Positions 1-10,257 are shown, numbered from the stretch's first letter. The stretch: DNA of 64,000 bases from Ferruginibacter sp. (GCA_025350645.1 JANXXM010000029.1:30037-94036), one strand, 5' to 3'. Numbers and translations: made by a program. The notes: generated from the letters alone by a model not told the origin.

Positions 1-2047
1 CCCCACTTTCTTTCAACAAATTTATTAACTCATCTACCGCCACTTCGCTGTTTATATTTTTTTTCACTACTTCCTTTCCTCTGTACAATGTTATTTTTCC
101 TACACCGCTGCCCACATATCCAAAATCGGCATCGGCCATTTCACCAGGCCCATTTACTATACAGCCCATCACAGCAATTTTTAATCCTTTTAAATGGTTG
201 GTTACATTTCTTATTTTACTGGTTGTTTCTTGTAAATCAAATAAAGTTCTGCCGCAGCTTGGGCAACTAATATATTCTGTTTTAGAAATTCTGGTGCGCA
301 CCGCCTGCAAAATAGAAAACGAAGTGTTGTTTAAAAATTGGTAATTGTTTGTTGCAGCTAAATATGTTCTTCCACTCACCACATTATTTTCAATTTTTGC
401 CGGGTCATTTATTAACCATATTCCATCGCCCATTCCATCTAATAATAAACCACCTGCTGTTGCACTAAATTCTATCAACTGTGCATCAATGGTCGTCTTC
501 ATACTTTCTACTGCAATAACAAAAGGGTAATTTATTTTTTGATTGGTTATATCATTAATAAACATCCGCATTTGCTGCATCGCATTTTTCTTTGCGGAAT
601 AAATGCATAATACCACACTTTTTTCTTCGTGTAATTTTTTTATCAAAGCAGTATTATCAACATCCACACAAACAGAAATAAAATTTAAAGTAGCATGCTT
701 TTTTTCTGCACCCAAAAATTCATAAGGAGTAAACAATGGAAAACATTTTTTTACGTCTGTTACAGCAATATTCCATATCGTATAATTACAAATAAAACTT
801 AAAGTGCCCGGCAACGCAAAGTCAATTAATTTGTTTGCTGTGTAAATATAATCTGCGGCAGCATCTGCAATATTCCATTTATCTATAGCAGCATCATATC
901 TGTAACCAATTACGGATAAGTCAGCCGCAGCAATACTTTTAGCCATCATAAAATCGGCCATTACAATCGGCACGTTTTTACCACCAATATTATTTACCTG
1001 TAAAGTATTTCGTCGGTTATATTCAAAAGGCGAATAGAACAAAGGACTGTCCCCAAATCCCTCAGCATGGGAGAGGGATTTAGAAGTCCTTTTTATTTCT
1101 TCGTTATCTAATAATAGTGAAGGTTGAAGCAAGTTCTCTTGTATTTCATATCTCATATCTAAGGTCTGATACCGCTCCACCAAATCTTTACAAACCGGTA
1201 TTTCAAATTCCGGATCTTCTGTTAAACTTACCCTTATGGTATCCCCAATTCCATCTTCCATCAAACTGCCAATGCCAATAGCAGATTTTATTCTTCCATC
1301 TTCTCCATCCCCAGCTTCGGTAACGCCTAAATGTAATGGATAACATTCACCAAATTCATCCTGCATGTGTGTAATAAGTAAGCGGTATGCTTGCACCATT
1401 ACTAGCGGGTTACTGCTTTTCATACTCAAAATAATCTGATGATAATCCAGCAAACGGGCAATGCGTAAAAACTCCATGGCACTTTCTACCATACCGTTTG
1501 CAGTATCGCCATAGCGGCTCATAATTCTATCGCTAAGGCTGCCATGGTTTGTACCAATGCGCATAGCAGTTTCATATTCTTTACAAATTAAAACCAGCGG
1601 TGTAAACCGTTCTCTTATTCTTTCTATTTCTTCTGCATATTCTGCATCAGTATATTCTATTTGTTCAAACTTTTTCTTGTCAACATAATTGCCGGGATTT
1701 ACTCTTACTTTTTCTACAATTTTTGCAGCAATTTCTGCAGCATTAGGGGTAAAATGTATATCTGCAACAAGCGGTGTAAAATATCCTCGTTTGTGGAGTT
1801 CGTCTTTTATATTTTGTAAATTTTCCGCTTCATTTTTTGATGGGGCTGTAATGCGCACAAGCTCTGCACCAGCTTTTATACAGCGTATAGATTGTGCCAC
1901 AGTTGCGGCAGTATCCATAGTATCTGTAGTCGTCATGGTTTGAATGCGTACAGGATTATTACCACCAATAATAAGATTACCAACTTTTACTTCTCGTGTT
2001 TTAAGGCGTTTGTATTTAGTTAATGAACTACAATATGAACTCATCAT
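1..2047 (-). CDS. ispG: 4-hydroxy-3-methylbut-2-enyl diphosphate synthase (large Bacteroidota form), C-terminus cut by window edge
   Basis: Reverse-strand reading from 2047: MMSSYCSSLTKYKRLKTREVKVGNLIIGGNNPVRIQTMTTTDTMDTAATVAQSIRCIKAGAELVRIT..., ending near SCPSCGRTLFDLQ...LKIAVMGCIVNGPGEMADADFGYVGSG (Fe-S cysteine motifs of IspG). Not in ORF track because it leaves the window. Confidence 0.95.
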   Translation of the reverse strand, partial: MMSSYCSSLTKYKRLKTREVKVGNLIIGGNNPVRIQTMTTTDTMDTAATVAQSIRCIKAGAELVRITAPSKNEAENLQNIKDELHKRGYFTPLVADIHFTPNAAEIAAKIVEKVRVNPGNYVDKKKFEQIEYTDAEYAEEIERIRERFTPLVLICKEYETAMRIGTNHGSLSDRIMSRYGDTANGMVESAMEFLRIARLLDYHQIILSMKSSNPLVMVQAYRLLITHMQDEFGECYPLHLGVTEAGDGEDGRIKSAIGIGSLMEDGIGDTIRVSLTEDPEFEIPVCKDLVERYQTLDMRYEIQENLLQPSLLLDNEEIKRTSKSLSHAEGFGDSPLFYSPFEYNRRNTLQVNNIGGKNVPIVMADFMMAKSIAAADLSVIGYRYDAAIDKWNIADAAADYIYTANKLIDFALPGTLSFICNYTIWNIAVTDVKKCFPLFTPYEFLGAEKKHATLNFISVCVDVDNTALIKKLHEEKSVVLCIYSAKKNAMQQMRMFINDITNQKINYPFVIAVESMKTTIDAQLIEFSATAGGLLLDGMGDGIWLINDPAKIENNVVSGRTYLAATNNYQFLNNTSFSILQAVRTRISKTEYISCPSCGRTLFDLQETTSKIRNVTNHLKGLKIAVMGCIVNGPGEMADADFGYVGSGVGKITLYRGKEVVKKNINSEVAVDELINLLKESG
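1041..1092. repeat. in-frame nested palindrome inside ispG
   Basis: aaaggact/agtccttt outer stem (1041-1048, 1085-1092), aaatccctc/gagggattt inner stem (1055-1063, 1073-1081). Confidence 0.8.
1147..1167. repeat. in-frame heptanucleotide repeat inside ispG
   Basis: catatct catatct aaggtct. Confidence 0.6.
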
Positions 2048-2138
2048 TTATTCTCTGTTTTAGTTACAAAGTTAACCAATCAAAACAACTAAAATTTTAT
2101 GATAAAATGGATGGATTTTAATGGCTATTCATCAAAAG

Positions 2139-2161
2139 TGCCGAATGAAAACCATTCGGCA
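2139..2161. terminator. hairpin tgccgaatg/cattcggca between VWA-TPR gene and ispG
   Basis: 9-bp inverted repeat with short loop, flanked by A/T-rich tracts. Confidence 0.55.
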
Positions 2162-2284
2162 TTTTATAAAATGTAGATTGAATTTTTTTGTTTCAAAATT
2201 ATGAGCCTGTCTGCAATTTTTTTGTTTTAAATGTAGCAACCTTTCATGAAACATTCAAGTATATATTTCAAAGGGTATTTTATA

Positions 2285-3958
2285 TTACCAGTCCTTCTCC
2301 GGAGTATTGGGAGAAGCTGCATTTACCTTATGCAATTTATTCTGAAGGTCTTTTTCTTTTTGCATTAAAGCTTGTAATTTTTGCTCTGCATTTTTTTGAC
2401 TTATTTTACTGGGTTGTGGTTTAGGCTGTTTGTTTTTTCCATCCTTATCATCAGGGTTTTTTTTGTCCTTATCTTTTTTGTCGTCCTTCTTATTCTTTTT
2501 ATCCTGCTGGTCCTGCTGTTTTTTTTGCTCTTGTTTTTTTTTTAAAGCAATCTGCAGGTTATGCCTTGCATCTGCATTGTTAGGGTCTTGTTTCAGGGCA
2601 TCTTTGTAAGAAGTAATACAGTTTTCCAGTTTTTTATCATTTTGCAGTACTACTCCTTTATTATACAATGCACTGCTTTTTTCCACGGGCAGTTTCATAT
2701 TTGCTGCAGCCTTGTCGTATGCATTTACCGCATCTTCTTTTTTATCAGTTTTATATAATGCGTTGCCCAGGTTGTATTGAGCAGTGGTATTTGCCTCATC
2801 CTTTTTTATGGCCTCATTATATTTTGTAATGGCAGTATTAAAATCATTTAATTTATAAGCATCATTTCCCTTCTTTACTGTGGCATCTTCTTTTTGTGCA
2901 TAAGAGCAGGAGGCTATGGACAAAAACAATAGGGTAAGTGCGGTTTTTATTTTTTTTCTTGTATTCACTTTCACTTCGTTTACAAATAACTCTATTAATA
3001 AAAAAAGAAAAGCAATACCTAGTAAATATTGAAACCAGCTTTGGTAATTTATAAGGGATTCGTCTGTAACCCTTCGCCGATCCAGCGATGCAAGCTGATC
3101 GTATAGTTTATTTACCACGGCATCGGTATTGGAAAACAACTGGTAATTTCCATTTCCTTTTTCTGCAATGTTCATCAGTTCCTCTTCATTTAATTTTGTA
3201 ATAACCGTATTACCTGCATTATCTTTTTTTAATTCATTGGTCGTTTCATCCATTATGGTAGCGCCTTCAGCAGATCCTATTCCTATTGTATTTATTACCA
3301 CACCTTCCTGCGCCATTTGCTCAGCAGTTTTTAAAGCGTTTTCGTCATGGTCTTCCCCATCACTTATTAAAATTACTGCTTTGTATTTTTTTTCTTTAGC
3401 ATTAAAAGATGCAAAGCACATTTTTAAAGCATCCGCTATCACTGTTCCTTGTGTAGGCACAGTTTCCGGCGTGGCAGATGATAAGTACATTTTTGCAGCA
3501 GAGTGATCTCCCGTAAGCGGCATTTGCAAATATGCCTTTCCTGCAAATACTACAATACCAATTCTGTCATTACTGAGCCTGTCCATGAGCCTGCCCAGGA
3601 GTTGTTTTGCTCTGTCCAGCCTTGTGGGTTGTATATCTTTTGCCAGCATACTCTTGCTCACATCCAGCGCTACCATAATATCTATACCATTCCTGCTTAT
3701 TTTTTCAGATCCTTTATCGGTACGGGGGTTTGCAATGCTTAGCAACAGCAATGTAATGGCTGTGATAAGCAGTAAAAATTTTTTTATGAAAGAAGAGGTA
3801 TTGTAGCCTGCGGTAAGTTCTTTTACCAGCAGTTCATCACCCAGATTTTTAAAGGCTGTACGTTTTTTTTGCCGGGCATATAAATAAATACCCGTTAAAA
3901 CTGGTATTAGTAAGAGCAACCAAAGTAAGTCTGTGTATTCAAATTGTGGCATCATCAT
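2285..3958 (-). CDS. VWA domain + TPR protein (BatB-BatC-like fusion)
   Basis: 557 aa; N-terminal TM, VWA with DVSKS MIDAS motif, TM, then TPR-like repeats and Lys/Gln/Asp-rich tail. Confidence 0.85.
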   Translation of the reverse strand: MMMPQFEYTDLLWLLLLIPVLTGIYLYARQKKRTAFKNLGDELLVKELTAGYNTSSFIKKFLLLITAITLLLLSIANPRTDKGSEKISRNGIDIMVALDVSKSMLAKDIQPTRLDRAKQLLGRLMDRLSNDRIGIVVFAGKAYLQMPLTGDHSAAKMYLSSATPETVPTQGTVIADALKMCFASFNAKEKKYKAVILISDGEDHDENALKTAEQMAQEGVVINTIGIGSAEGATIMDETTNELKKDNAGNTVITKLNEEELMNIAEKGNGNYQLFSNTDAVVNKLYDQLASLDRRRVTDESLINYQSWFQYLLGIAFLFLLIELFVNEVKVNTRKKIKTALTLLFLSIASCSYAQKEDATVKKGNDAYKLNDFNTAITKYNEAIKKDEANTTAQYNLGNALYKTDKKEDAVNAYDKAAANMKLPVEKSSALYNKGVVLQNDKKLENCITSYKDALKQDPNNADARHNLQIALKKKQEQKKQQDQQDKKNKKDDKKDKDKKNPDDKDGKNKQPKPQPSKISQKNAEQKLQALMQKEKDLQNKLHKVNAASPNTPEKDW

Positions 3959-4065
3959 GAAGTGTAAAAATAATCAATCAAAAAGCCTTCCCTGTTAAAG
4001 AAAAAGTAAAAGTATTGTTGCATTGCAGCAAATACTTTTGTAAACTTTTGTTTTCTTATAAAAAA

Positions 4066-4881
4066 CTATTTTTTTCCTTCAAGAAATTTGTAGTGTTTTA
4101 AAATGTCTTTTGTAACATCCAGCCTTGCCGTTTTCATGTCATAATTTTTATCTTCACTTTTTAAAAGTGTGGCAAAAAAGTATACATGCCTGTTCTCTTC
4201 TATCCACCCTACCAGCCAGCCTATGGTATTATTTTTCTCATCAAACCCCCAGCCTGTTTTATAACACAGTTTATAGGCAGTATTATCTTCCTGCACCATA
4301 GCTTCTCTTACAGATTGCTGCACGGTTTTTCTAAAAGGAAGCTGGTCAAAATACAAGCGTTTTAGCATACCTAATTGTTCATCTGGCGAAATTTTTAAAT
4401 TATTATTAAGCCAGAAAGAATCTATAGGACCACTAATATTTTTGTTGCCATAACCAATGCTGTCAATCCATAATTTCATGGTGTCATGCCCAATGCGCCT
4501 TGCCACTTCCTGGTAAAAAGGCACATTACTTACTTTAAAAGCTTCCTTCATAGCCATATCCTTGTTCCACTCCTGGTGTGAGCGGGTAACCCCATCCCAT
4601 TTAATGACCATATTTTCGTTGGTAATTTTTCCTGTTTGTAAACCAACCAATGAATTTATAATTTTAAAAGTAGATGCGGGCGTTACCCTCGTAGTATCCA
4701 TTGCAAGGTTGTATACGGTTATTGCACCATTACTGTTATCCAGCATCGTAAAACAACCATCTACATTTTTTGCATCAAAATATTTTTTAAGGTCATTGTC
4801 TATTTTTGCTTTGTTTACAGAGCAGGAATGAAGGCAGAATATGCAGCATAAAATATTTATACTAAGGAAAAACTTTTTCAT
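4066..4881 (-). CDS. class D (OXA-type) beta-lactamase, predicted lipoprotein
   Basis: 271 aa; lipobox-like LHSC; PASTFKI (STFK), SNV, YGN and KTGW motifs in order, as in class D enzymes. Confidence 0.88.
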   Translation of the reverse strand: MKKFFLSINILCCIFCLHSCSVNKAKIDNDLKKYFDAKNVDGCFTMLDNSNGAITVYNLAMDTTRVTPASTFKIINSLVGLQTGKITNENMVIKWDGVTRSHQEWNKDMAMKEAFKVSNVPFYQEVARRIGHDTMKLWIDSIGYGNKNISGPIDSFWLNNNLKISPDEQLGMLKRLYFDQLPFRKTVQQSVREAMVQEDNTAYKLCYKTGWGFDEKNNTIGWLVGWIEENRHVYFFATLLKSEDKNYDMKTARLDVTKDILKHYKFLEGKK

Positions 4882-4956
4882 ATTTATTTTATTTAAAACA
4901 ATCCTTGCTCCACCAGCAATAAATGTATATTTTGTAAAACAGGAAACAATTGTTTA

Positions 4957-5571
4957 TTATTTTATAGAACGTTGAGGTAAAATAAAATTATTTTTTATTT
5001 TTACATGTTGCGCCGTTGCATCCAGTGCTTCATAAAAAGCCTCTCCAAACTTTCTTATTAATGGCTCTTTCAAAAATTTATATACCGGCACTTTTAATTT
5101 TTTACCCAGTGTGCATGCGGCTTTGCAATGATCTTCCCTTGGCTCATAATTGGCAAGTTCTGTAAAACCATCATTACTTTTTTTTACAATTATTGGAAAG
5201 AGATGACAACTGATCGGTTTTTTCCATGTTGTTTTTCCATCCAGGTAAGCCTGCTCAATACCACATTTTACAATGCCGTTTGCATCAATAATACCGTACA
5301 CGCAAATTTTGCTGTTTATGGTTGGTGTTACCCAGCCAAATTCTTTATTGTGTACATATCGTCCCTGTTTATTTAATTCTTCCACGCCTTCTGGGCGCAG
5401 GTAAGGAAGCACTTTGTCAAAAACCTCATCTATTTTTTTTAGTTCTTTTTTATCCAGTGGTGCACCTGCATCACCATCCACACAGCAGGCGCCTTTGCAA
5501 CTCGTAAGGTCGCACACAAACTGATCGTTTATAATTTGATCACTTAATAAAACATTGTCAATTGCTATCAT
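4957..5571 (-). CDS. DUF3109 family protein
   Basis: 204 aa; Cys-rich CDLTSCKGACCVDGDAGAPL, CGIEQAYLDGKTTWKKPISCHLFP, EDHCKAAC. Confidence 0.8.
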   Translation of the reverse strand: MIAIDNVLLSDQIINDQFVCDLTSCKGACCVDGDAGAPLDKKELKKIDEVFDKVLPYLRPEGVEELNKQGRYVHNKEFGWVTPTINSKICVYGIIDANGIVKCGIEQAYLDGKTTWKKPISCHLFPIIVKKSNDGFTELANYEPREDHCKAACTLGKKLKVPVYKFLKEPLIRKFGEAFYEALDATAQHVKIKNNFILPQRSIK

Positions 5572-5640
5572 TACTGCAAAAATACGTTTTAAAAAATGTT
5601 AGTGAAAGAAAAGTCACTTTAAAAAATTGTACTATGCAGT

Positions 5641-6306
5641 TTATTGATGGGACTGGCTTTTCCATTTAAAGGTATTAATGATATGGTCAATATCTACCTG
5701 CAAAAAATCTATCACAGGCCGCACAGAATCTGCATTGGGGGTTGCATAAAAATACAAAGCACCCCGTATAAAATTTTGGGTAGTATCCGTCATAAAAAAC
5801 TGCCGTTGTGTGGCAGCATTACCGCCGAGTTTAAATAAAAGCCCAGAAATATTATTTGCAGTTTTAAATAAGCTGTCTTTTTTTGATGTGGCAATATCAT
5901 CATTTTTATTGGTAAGCGTAAATGCATCGTTTATCATTTTATCATACATATTTGTGCCCAGCGAATCTCTGTAACTGCCATCGGCTTTTCTTATTTTAAA
6001 CAATGCTTTCCCACCCACGGCTTTATAACTTAAAAATATTTTTGCATTAAACTGTGTAAAATCAATGTTGCGCCAGTAATCGTTTTCAGGGTTTGCATCA
6101 AAATAGGTGCTATCCTTTATTACTTTTGCATACAGTGGGTATTCAAAGCTGTACGGCATACCTGGCTCATCAAAGCGCTGGTATTTTTTTTCGGGAAAAT
6201 CTATTTTAAAAAAACCTGTTTTTTTAGATGTGTAGGTGCTGTTGCAGGCTACAATAAAAATTGCTGTAGTTATAAGTATGAAAAAATATTCTTGTTTCAG
6301 TTTCAT
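5641..6306 (-). CDS. gldD: gliding motility lipoprotein GldD
   Basis: 221 aa; lipobox IVACNS; GFFKIDFPEKKYQRFDEPGMPYSFEYP...; next to gldE. Confidence 0.85.
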   Translation of the reverse strand: MKLKQEYFFILITTAIFIVACNSTYTSKKTGFFKIDFPEKKYQRFDEPGMPYSFEYPLYAKVIKDSTYFDANPENDYWRNIDFTQFNAKIFLSYKAVGGKALFKIRKADGSYRDSLGTNMYDKMINDAFTLTNKNDDIATSKKDSLFKTANNISGLLFKLGGNAATQRQFFMTDTTQNFIRGALYFYATPNADSVRPVIDFLQVDIDHIINTFKWKSQSHQ

Positions 6307-6797
6307 AAATGTGTTTTAAAAACGTTCTTTTTTTTCGTGGAAATTATAAAATCTTTTGCAAAAGGAATAACAAAAGGCAACAATGAAAAGAGTAAACTTC
6401 CAATAAAATATGCATTATACTCTAAAGCACGTGCGGTTATAATTCTTATTCCGTTTTTACATGCCGTACACTCAATTATAAGCATATTTGCTAAGAATGC
6501 ACATACGAAAATTGTAAAAGAACAGAAAAATGAAACTGCCGTAATTATTTTTAGGATAAAATTCTTTTTATTTTTAGATAATAAAATTATGGCGATAATA
6601 AAATAAATTACACAGGTAGATATGAAAATAATATCTGGTAAAAAATTAAAGTCTTTGCCATAAAATTCTATTTTATTTTGAGTAAAATAGCTAAATAAAA
6701 TTCTTATGGTTCTATGATAACAGGGTTCAAAAAATGTTGCAGCACAGCTTATAAAAAGTATAGTTGCTACAAATAAAATTTTCGCTTTTACCGTCAT
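6303..6797 (-). CDS. hypothetical membrane protein between gldE and gldD
   Basis: 164 aa with several hydrophobic helices; overlaps both neighbours by 4 bp. Confidence 0.65.
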   Translation of the reverse strand: MTVKAKILFVATILFISCAATFFEPCYHRTIRILFSYFTQNKIEFYGKDFNFLPDIIFISTCVIYFIIAIILLSKNKKNFILKIITAVSFFCSFTIFVCAFLANMLIIECTACKNGIRIITARALEYNAYFIGSLLFSLLPFVIPFAKDFIISTKKKNVFKTHL

Positions 6798-8131
6798 CCA
6801 TTCTTTTCTTTTATTATGACTTTTACTTTATCAATTCTGTTTTTGGTTATTTCCAGCGGGATAAAAGAAAAATGGCTACTCTCCAGCAGTTCATTTACCT
6901 GAGGAAATTCGCCAGCAATTTCTAGTACCAAACCCGCTACAGAGTCACTTTCCCGGCGAATGCCGTCAAAAGTATCTGCAGGTATATTCATGGCTTTACA
7001 GGCATCATTTATCATTAGTTTTCCTTCAAAAATATACGTGTGGTCATCTATTTTTTTATTGATGTTTTCTTCGTCATCAAATTCATCTTTTATTTCGCCT
7101 ATAATTTCTTCCATAATATCTTCCAGCGTTACTATGCCACTGGTACCCCCAAATTCATCTACCACTACAGCAAAATGTATCCGCTTTGCACGAAATTCCT
7201 GCAGAAGGTCTTCAATCAGTTTTTTTTCGTGTACAAAAAATGGTGGTCGTATAAGTGCATGCCAGTCATAATCTGCAGGTTCACCTAAGTGCGGCAGCAA
7301 ATCTTTCGTATGCAACATTCCAGCTACTTCATCCAGGTTATTTTTATATACAGGCAGGCGGGAGTAGTGCAGTTCTTCTACTGTATGTATTACGCCTGCA
7401 AAATGCGTATTATATTCAATTCCATTTACATCCAGCCTGGTGCGCATAATTTGTTTTACTGGTGTATCACCAAATTTTCTTATGCCTTTCAGTATCTGTT
7501 TTTCTTCTATAGTAGCTTCATTATCCGGCAGCAGGTCTATGGCATGATCCAGGTTGCCGGCATCCGGCGAATTGTTTTTATTAGGAGATAATTTTTTTTC
7601 CATCCGGTCACTAAACCTAACCAGCCGCTTGCTCAGTAAATAAAAAATACTGTTGAAAATTTCTATTGCCAACGACGCAGTAGCAGCAAACCATATTTTA
7701 TTATGTGTGGCCCACACTTTTGGCAGCACTTCGGCAAATAATAAAATCAATATCGTTACAGACAATATTTTTATAAGAAACTTAGCCCAAAAGGCGTAAT
7801 GATACGGGAGAAGCCAATCATCTATCAGAATATTGGATATGAGAATAATACCAATATTAACCAAACTATTGGTAATAAGCATAGAAGCCAGCAATGTTTT
7901 TGGTTGCTCCAGCAGCGTTACAATTCTGCGAAATGAAGGCTGCTGCCTGGTTTTAAGCAAATTAATATCCTTTGCAGTAAGAGAAAAAAATGCCACTTCG
8001 CCGCCTGCTATTAAAAAAGAAAGTAAAAATAAGATAACAGCTATAAAAATAAGTACGCCGGTAACTGCGGGCACAATTGTTAAAAAATTAAAGGGCAATA
8101 ATAAAGCTGCCGTTACCGAATGATAGTCCAA
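6794..8131 (-). CDS. gldE: gliding motility-associated CNNM/CBS-domain membrane protein GldE
   Basis: 445 aa; CNNM TM domain, CBS pair (VKQIMRTRLDV..., VVVDEFGGTSGIVTLEDIMEEIIGEI), CorC-like C-terminus; followed by gldD. Confidence 0.85.
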   Translation of the reverse strand: MDYHSVTAALLLPFNFLTIVPAVTGVLIFIAVILFLLSFLIAGGEVAFFSLTAKDINLLKTRQQPSFRRIVTLLEQPKTLLASMLITNSLVNIGIILISNILIDDWLLPYHYAFWAKFLIKILSVTILILLFAEVLPKVWATHNKIWFAATASLAIEIFNSIFYLLSKRLVRFSDRMEKKLSPNKNNSPDAGNLDHAIDLLPDNEATIEEKQILKGIRKFGDTPVKQIMRTRLDVNGIEYNTHFAGVIHTVEELHYSRLPVYKNNLDEVAGMLHTKDLLPHLGEPADYDWHALIRPPFFVHEKKLIEDLLQEFRAKRIHFAVVVDEFGGTSGIVTLEDIMEEIIGEIKDEFDDEENINKKIDDHTYIFEGKLMINDACKAMNIPADTFDGIRRESDSVAGLVLEIAGEFPQVNELLESSHFSFIPLEITKNRIDKVKVIIKEKNG

Positions 8132-8206
8132 TGCAAATATTTTAAGTGAACAATTTTTTAAAATAAAATTTTAAAATCATTTTAAAAAAGTGCAAAGAAA
8201 ATTGTT

Positions 8207-8638
8207 TTAAAACGGCAATCTTTCATTGCCATTTTCATCTGATGGCGGAGGTAATATTTCCCCCCCAAAATCGGGTTCTTCAAAACTGCCAGGGTGTGTA
8301 CCATCGTTTCTTTTATCCAGCATAATCAGGTTATCCCCTACTATTTCTGTAGCAAATTTTTTGTTCCCTTCTTTATCTTCCCAACTCCTGGTTTTTAAAC
8401 GACCCTCTATATATACAAGACTGCCTTTATGTAAATATTTTTGCGCAAGTTCTGCAAGCCCACGCCACAATACTACGGTATGCCATTCTGTTTGCGATAT
8501 TAATTTGCCGCTACGGTCTTTATATGTTTCTGTTGTTGCCAGCGAAAATTTTGCCACACCTATATTACCTTCTAAAAATTGCATATCCGGGTCTTTTCCC
8601 AGATTACCAATAAGCATAACCCTGTTTACACCTCTCAT
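8207..8638 (-). CDS. ssb: single-stranded DNA-binding protein
   Basis: 143 aa; MRGVNRVMLIGNLGKDPD...TEWHTVVLWRGLAELAQKYLHKGSLVYIEGRLKTRSW, acidic tail ERLPF. Confidence 0.95.
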   Translation of the reverse strand: MRGVNRVMLIGNLGKDPDMQFLEGNIGVAKFSLATTETYKDRSGKLISQTEWHTVVLWRGLAELAQKYLHKGSLVYIEGRLKTRSWEDKEGNKKFATEIVGDNLIMLDKRNDGTHPGSFEEPDFGGEILPPPSDENGNERLPF

Positions 8639-8727
8639 AACTTAATATTTTATTTAAGCATAATTACAATATATCTAAAATACAATTTAAAGATACATTT
8701 ATTTTACAAAAATTCTTTTACCAGTAT

Positions 8728-9816
8728 TTATTGTTTAAGAGTTAGTTTATCCTCAAAATAAAGCGTGGTTATTTTAGGAAAGGCCAGTTGGCGTAAAGCT
8801 GTTTTTTTTACGCAGGTATACTTATCATTTTTAAGTGGTTTTTGTATATTAATATAAATAAACACTGCGTGTATAGTTTGGTGGGTAAGCTGTTGTTTAT
8901 AAAATGGCGATATATGATTTACAATAAAATTTTTACCGGCAATATTTCTAAAAAAAATAGTTTTCATAAATTCTTCGGCAGTTATTTTTTCTTCCCGGTC
9001 AATTGCTATAAACTCCCAGAGATTTTGCCATATATCTTTATCTGTGCGCTGGCGCACGTATATTTCATCTTTGTAAGCAACCACAACATTATAAAAAAAA
9101 CGTTCTTTTTTTACGATTTTTTTCTCTTTCACAGGCAGCATTTTTACCTCTTTTTTTTTGAATGCTGTGCAGGCTGTTTTTAATGTGCATGTATCGCATA
9201 AAGGTAATTTTGGTTTGCATATAGTAGCACCAAAATCCATTATACCCTGGTTGTATAAAGCAGGTGTTTGTTTATCTAAAAGTTCTTGTGCAAGGCAGGC
9301 AAAATAATTTTTTCCTATAGTACTGTCCACCGGCGTATGTATACCAAAAAATCTTGCCAGTACCCGCATTACATTCCCATCTACCACTGCATAAGGCTGG
9401 TTATATGCAAATGAAGCAATAGCCGCAGCTGTATAAGGGCCAACACCTTTTAGTTTTAAAATTTCAGTATATTTTTCAGGAAAATTTCCTTGCAGTTCAA
9501 AGGCAATATATTTAGCTGAAGCCAGCAAATTTTTGCAGCGGGAATAATAACCCAATCCTTCCCATAATTTAAAAATAGCTTTTTCATCTGCTATGGCCAG
9601 TTGCTGCACAGAGGAATAATTTTTGATAAAGCTTTTATAATATTCCAGCCCTTGTTCTACCCTTGTCTGTTGTAAAATTATTTCGCTCAGCCATATTTTA
9701 TAAGGATCTTTTTCTCCCTTCCAGGGCATAGTTCTTGCGTTATGCATTGTATTCCAGTGCATGAGATTCTCAGAAAAAAAAATTCGTTTATTATAATTAT
9801 TCATAGATAGCTGCAA
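8728..9816 (-). CDS. mutY: A/G-specific adenine glycosylase
   Basis: 362 aa; HhH-GPD motif LKGVGPYTAAAIASFAYNQPYAVVDGNVMRVLAR; C-x6-C-x2-C-x5-C Fe-S loop CKPKLPLCDTCTLKTAC. Confidence 0.95.
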   Translation of the reverse strand: MQLSMNNYNKRIFFSENLMHWNTMHNARTMPWKGEKDPYKIWLSEIILQQTRVEQGLEYYKSFIKNYSSVQQLAIADEKAIFKLWEGLGYYSRCKNLLASAKYIAFELQGNFPEKYTEILKLKGVGPYTAAAIASFAYNQPYAVVDGNVMRVLARFFGIHTPVDSTIGKNYFACLAQELLDKQTPALYNQGIMDFGATICKPKLPLCDTCTLKTACTAFKKKEVKMLPVKEKKIVKKERFFYNVVVAYKDEIYVRQRTDKDIWQNLWEFIAIDREEKITAEEFMKTIFFRNIAGKNFIVNHISPFYKQQLTHQTIHAVFIYINIQKPLKNDKYTCVKKTALRQLAFPKITTLYFEDKLTLKQ

Positions 9817-9898
9817 AAATATATTTCAGAAAATAAAATCTGTATTTTGTTTTCCTTAATATATGCTGTATATTACAAATTCTTAAACTCTCCAAAGC

Positions 9899-10219
9899 AT
9901 GAGAAAAGCAGATTTAATTAACATAATTGCCGACAAGACAGGCATAGCCAAAGTAGATGTACTGGTTACACTGGAAACCATGTTCAAAGAAATTAAAGCA
10001 TCTCTAGCAGGCGGCGAAAACCTCTATGTAAGAGGATTTGGCAGTTTCATTATCAAAAAAAGAGCTGCTAAAATTGGTCGCAACATCAAAAAAAATGTTG
10101 CAGTAGCTATTCCCGAACATTTTATCCCCGCATTTAAGCCCTCCAAAGAGTTTATGAAGGATATAAAAAACTCGGAGATTAAAATGGCAGCAGCAATTGA
10201 TACTGGCAACGATGACTAA
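9899..10219 (+). CDS. HU/IHF family DNA-binding protein
   Basis: 106 aa; RKADLINIIADKTGIAKVDVLVTLETMFKEIK...NLYVRGFGSFIIKKRAAKIGRNIKKN. Confidence 0.93.
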   Translation: MRKADLINIIADKTGIAKVDVLVTLETMFKEIKASLAGGENLYVRGFGSFIIKKRAAKIGRNIKKNVAVAIPEHFIPAFKPSKEFMKDIKNSEIKMAAAIDTGNDD

Positions 10220-10257
10220 CGTACCTTTGAAGCCATTTTAGGCTCAAACACATTACA

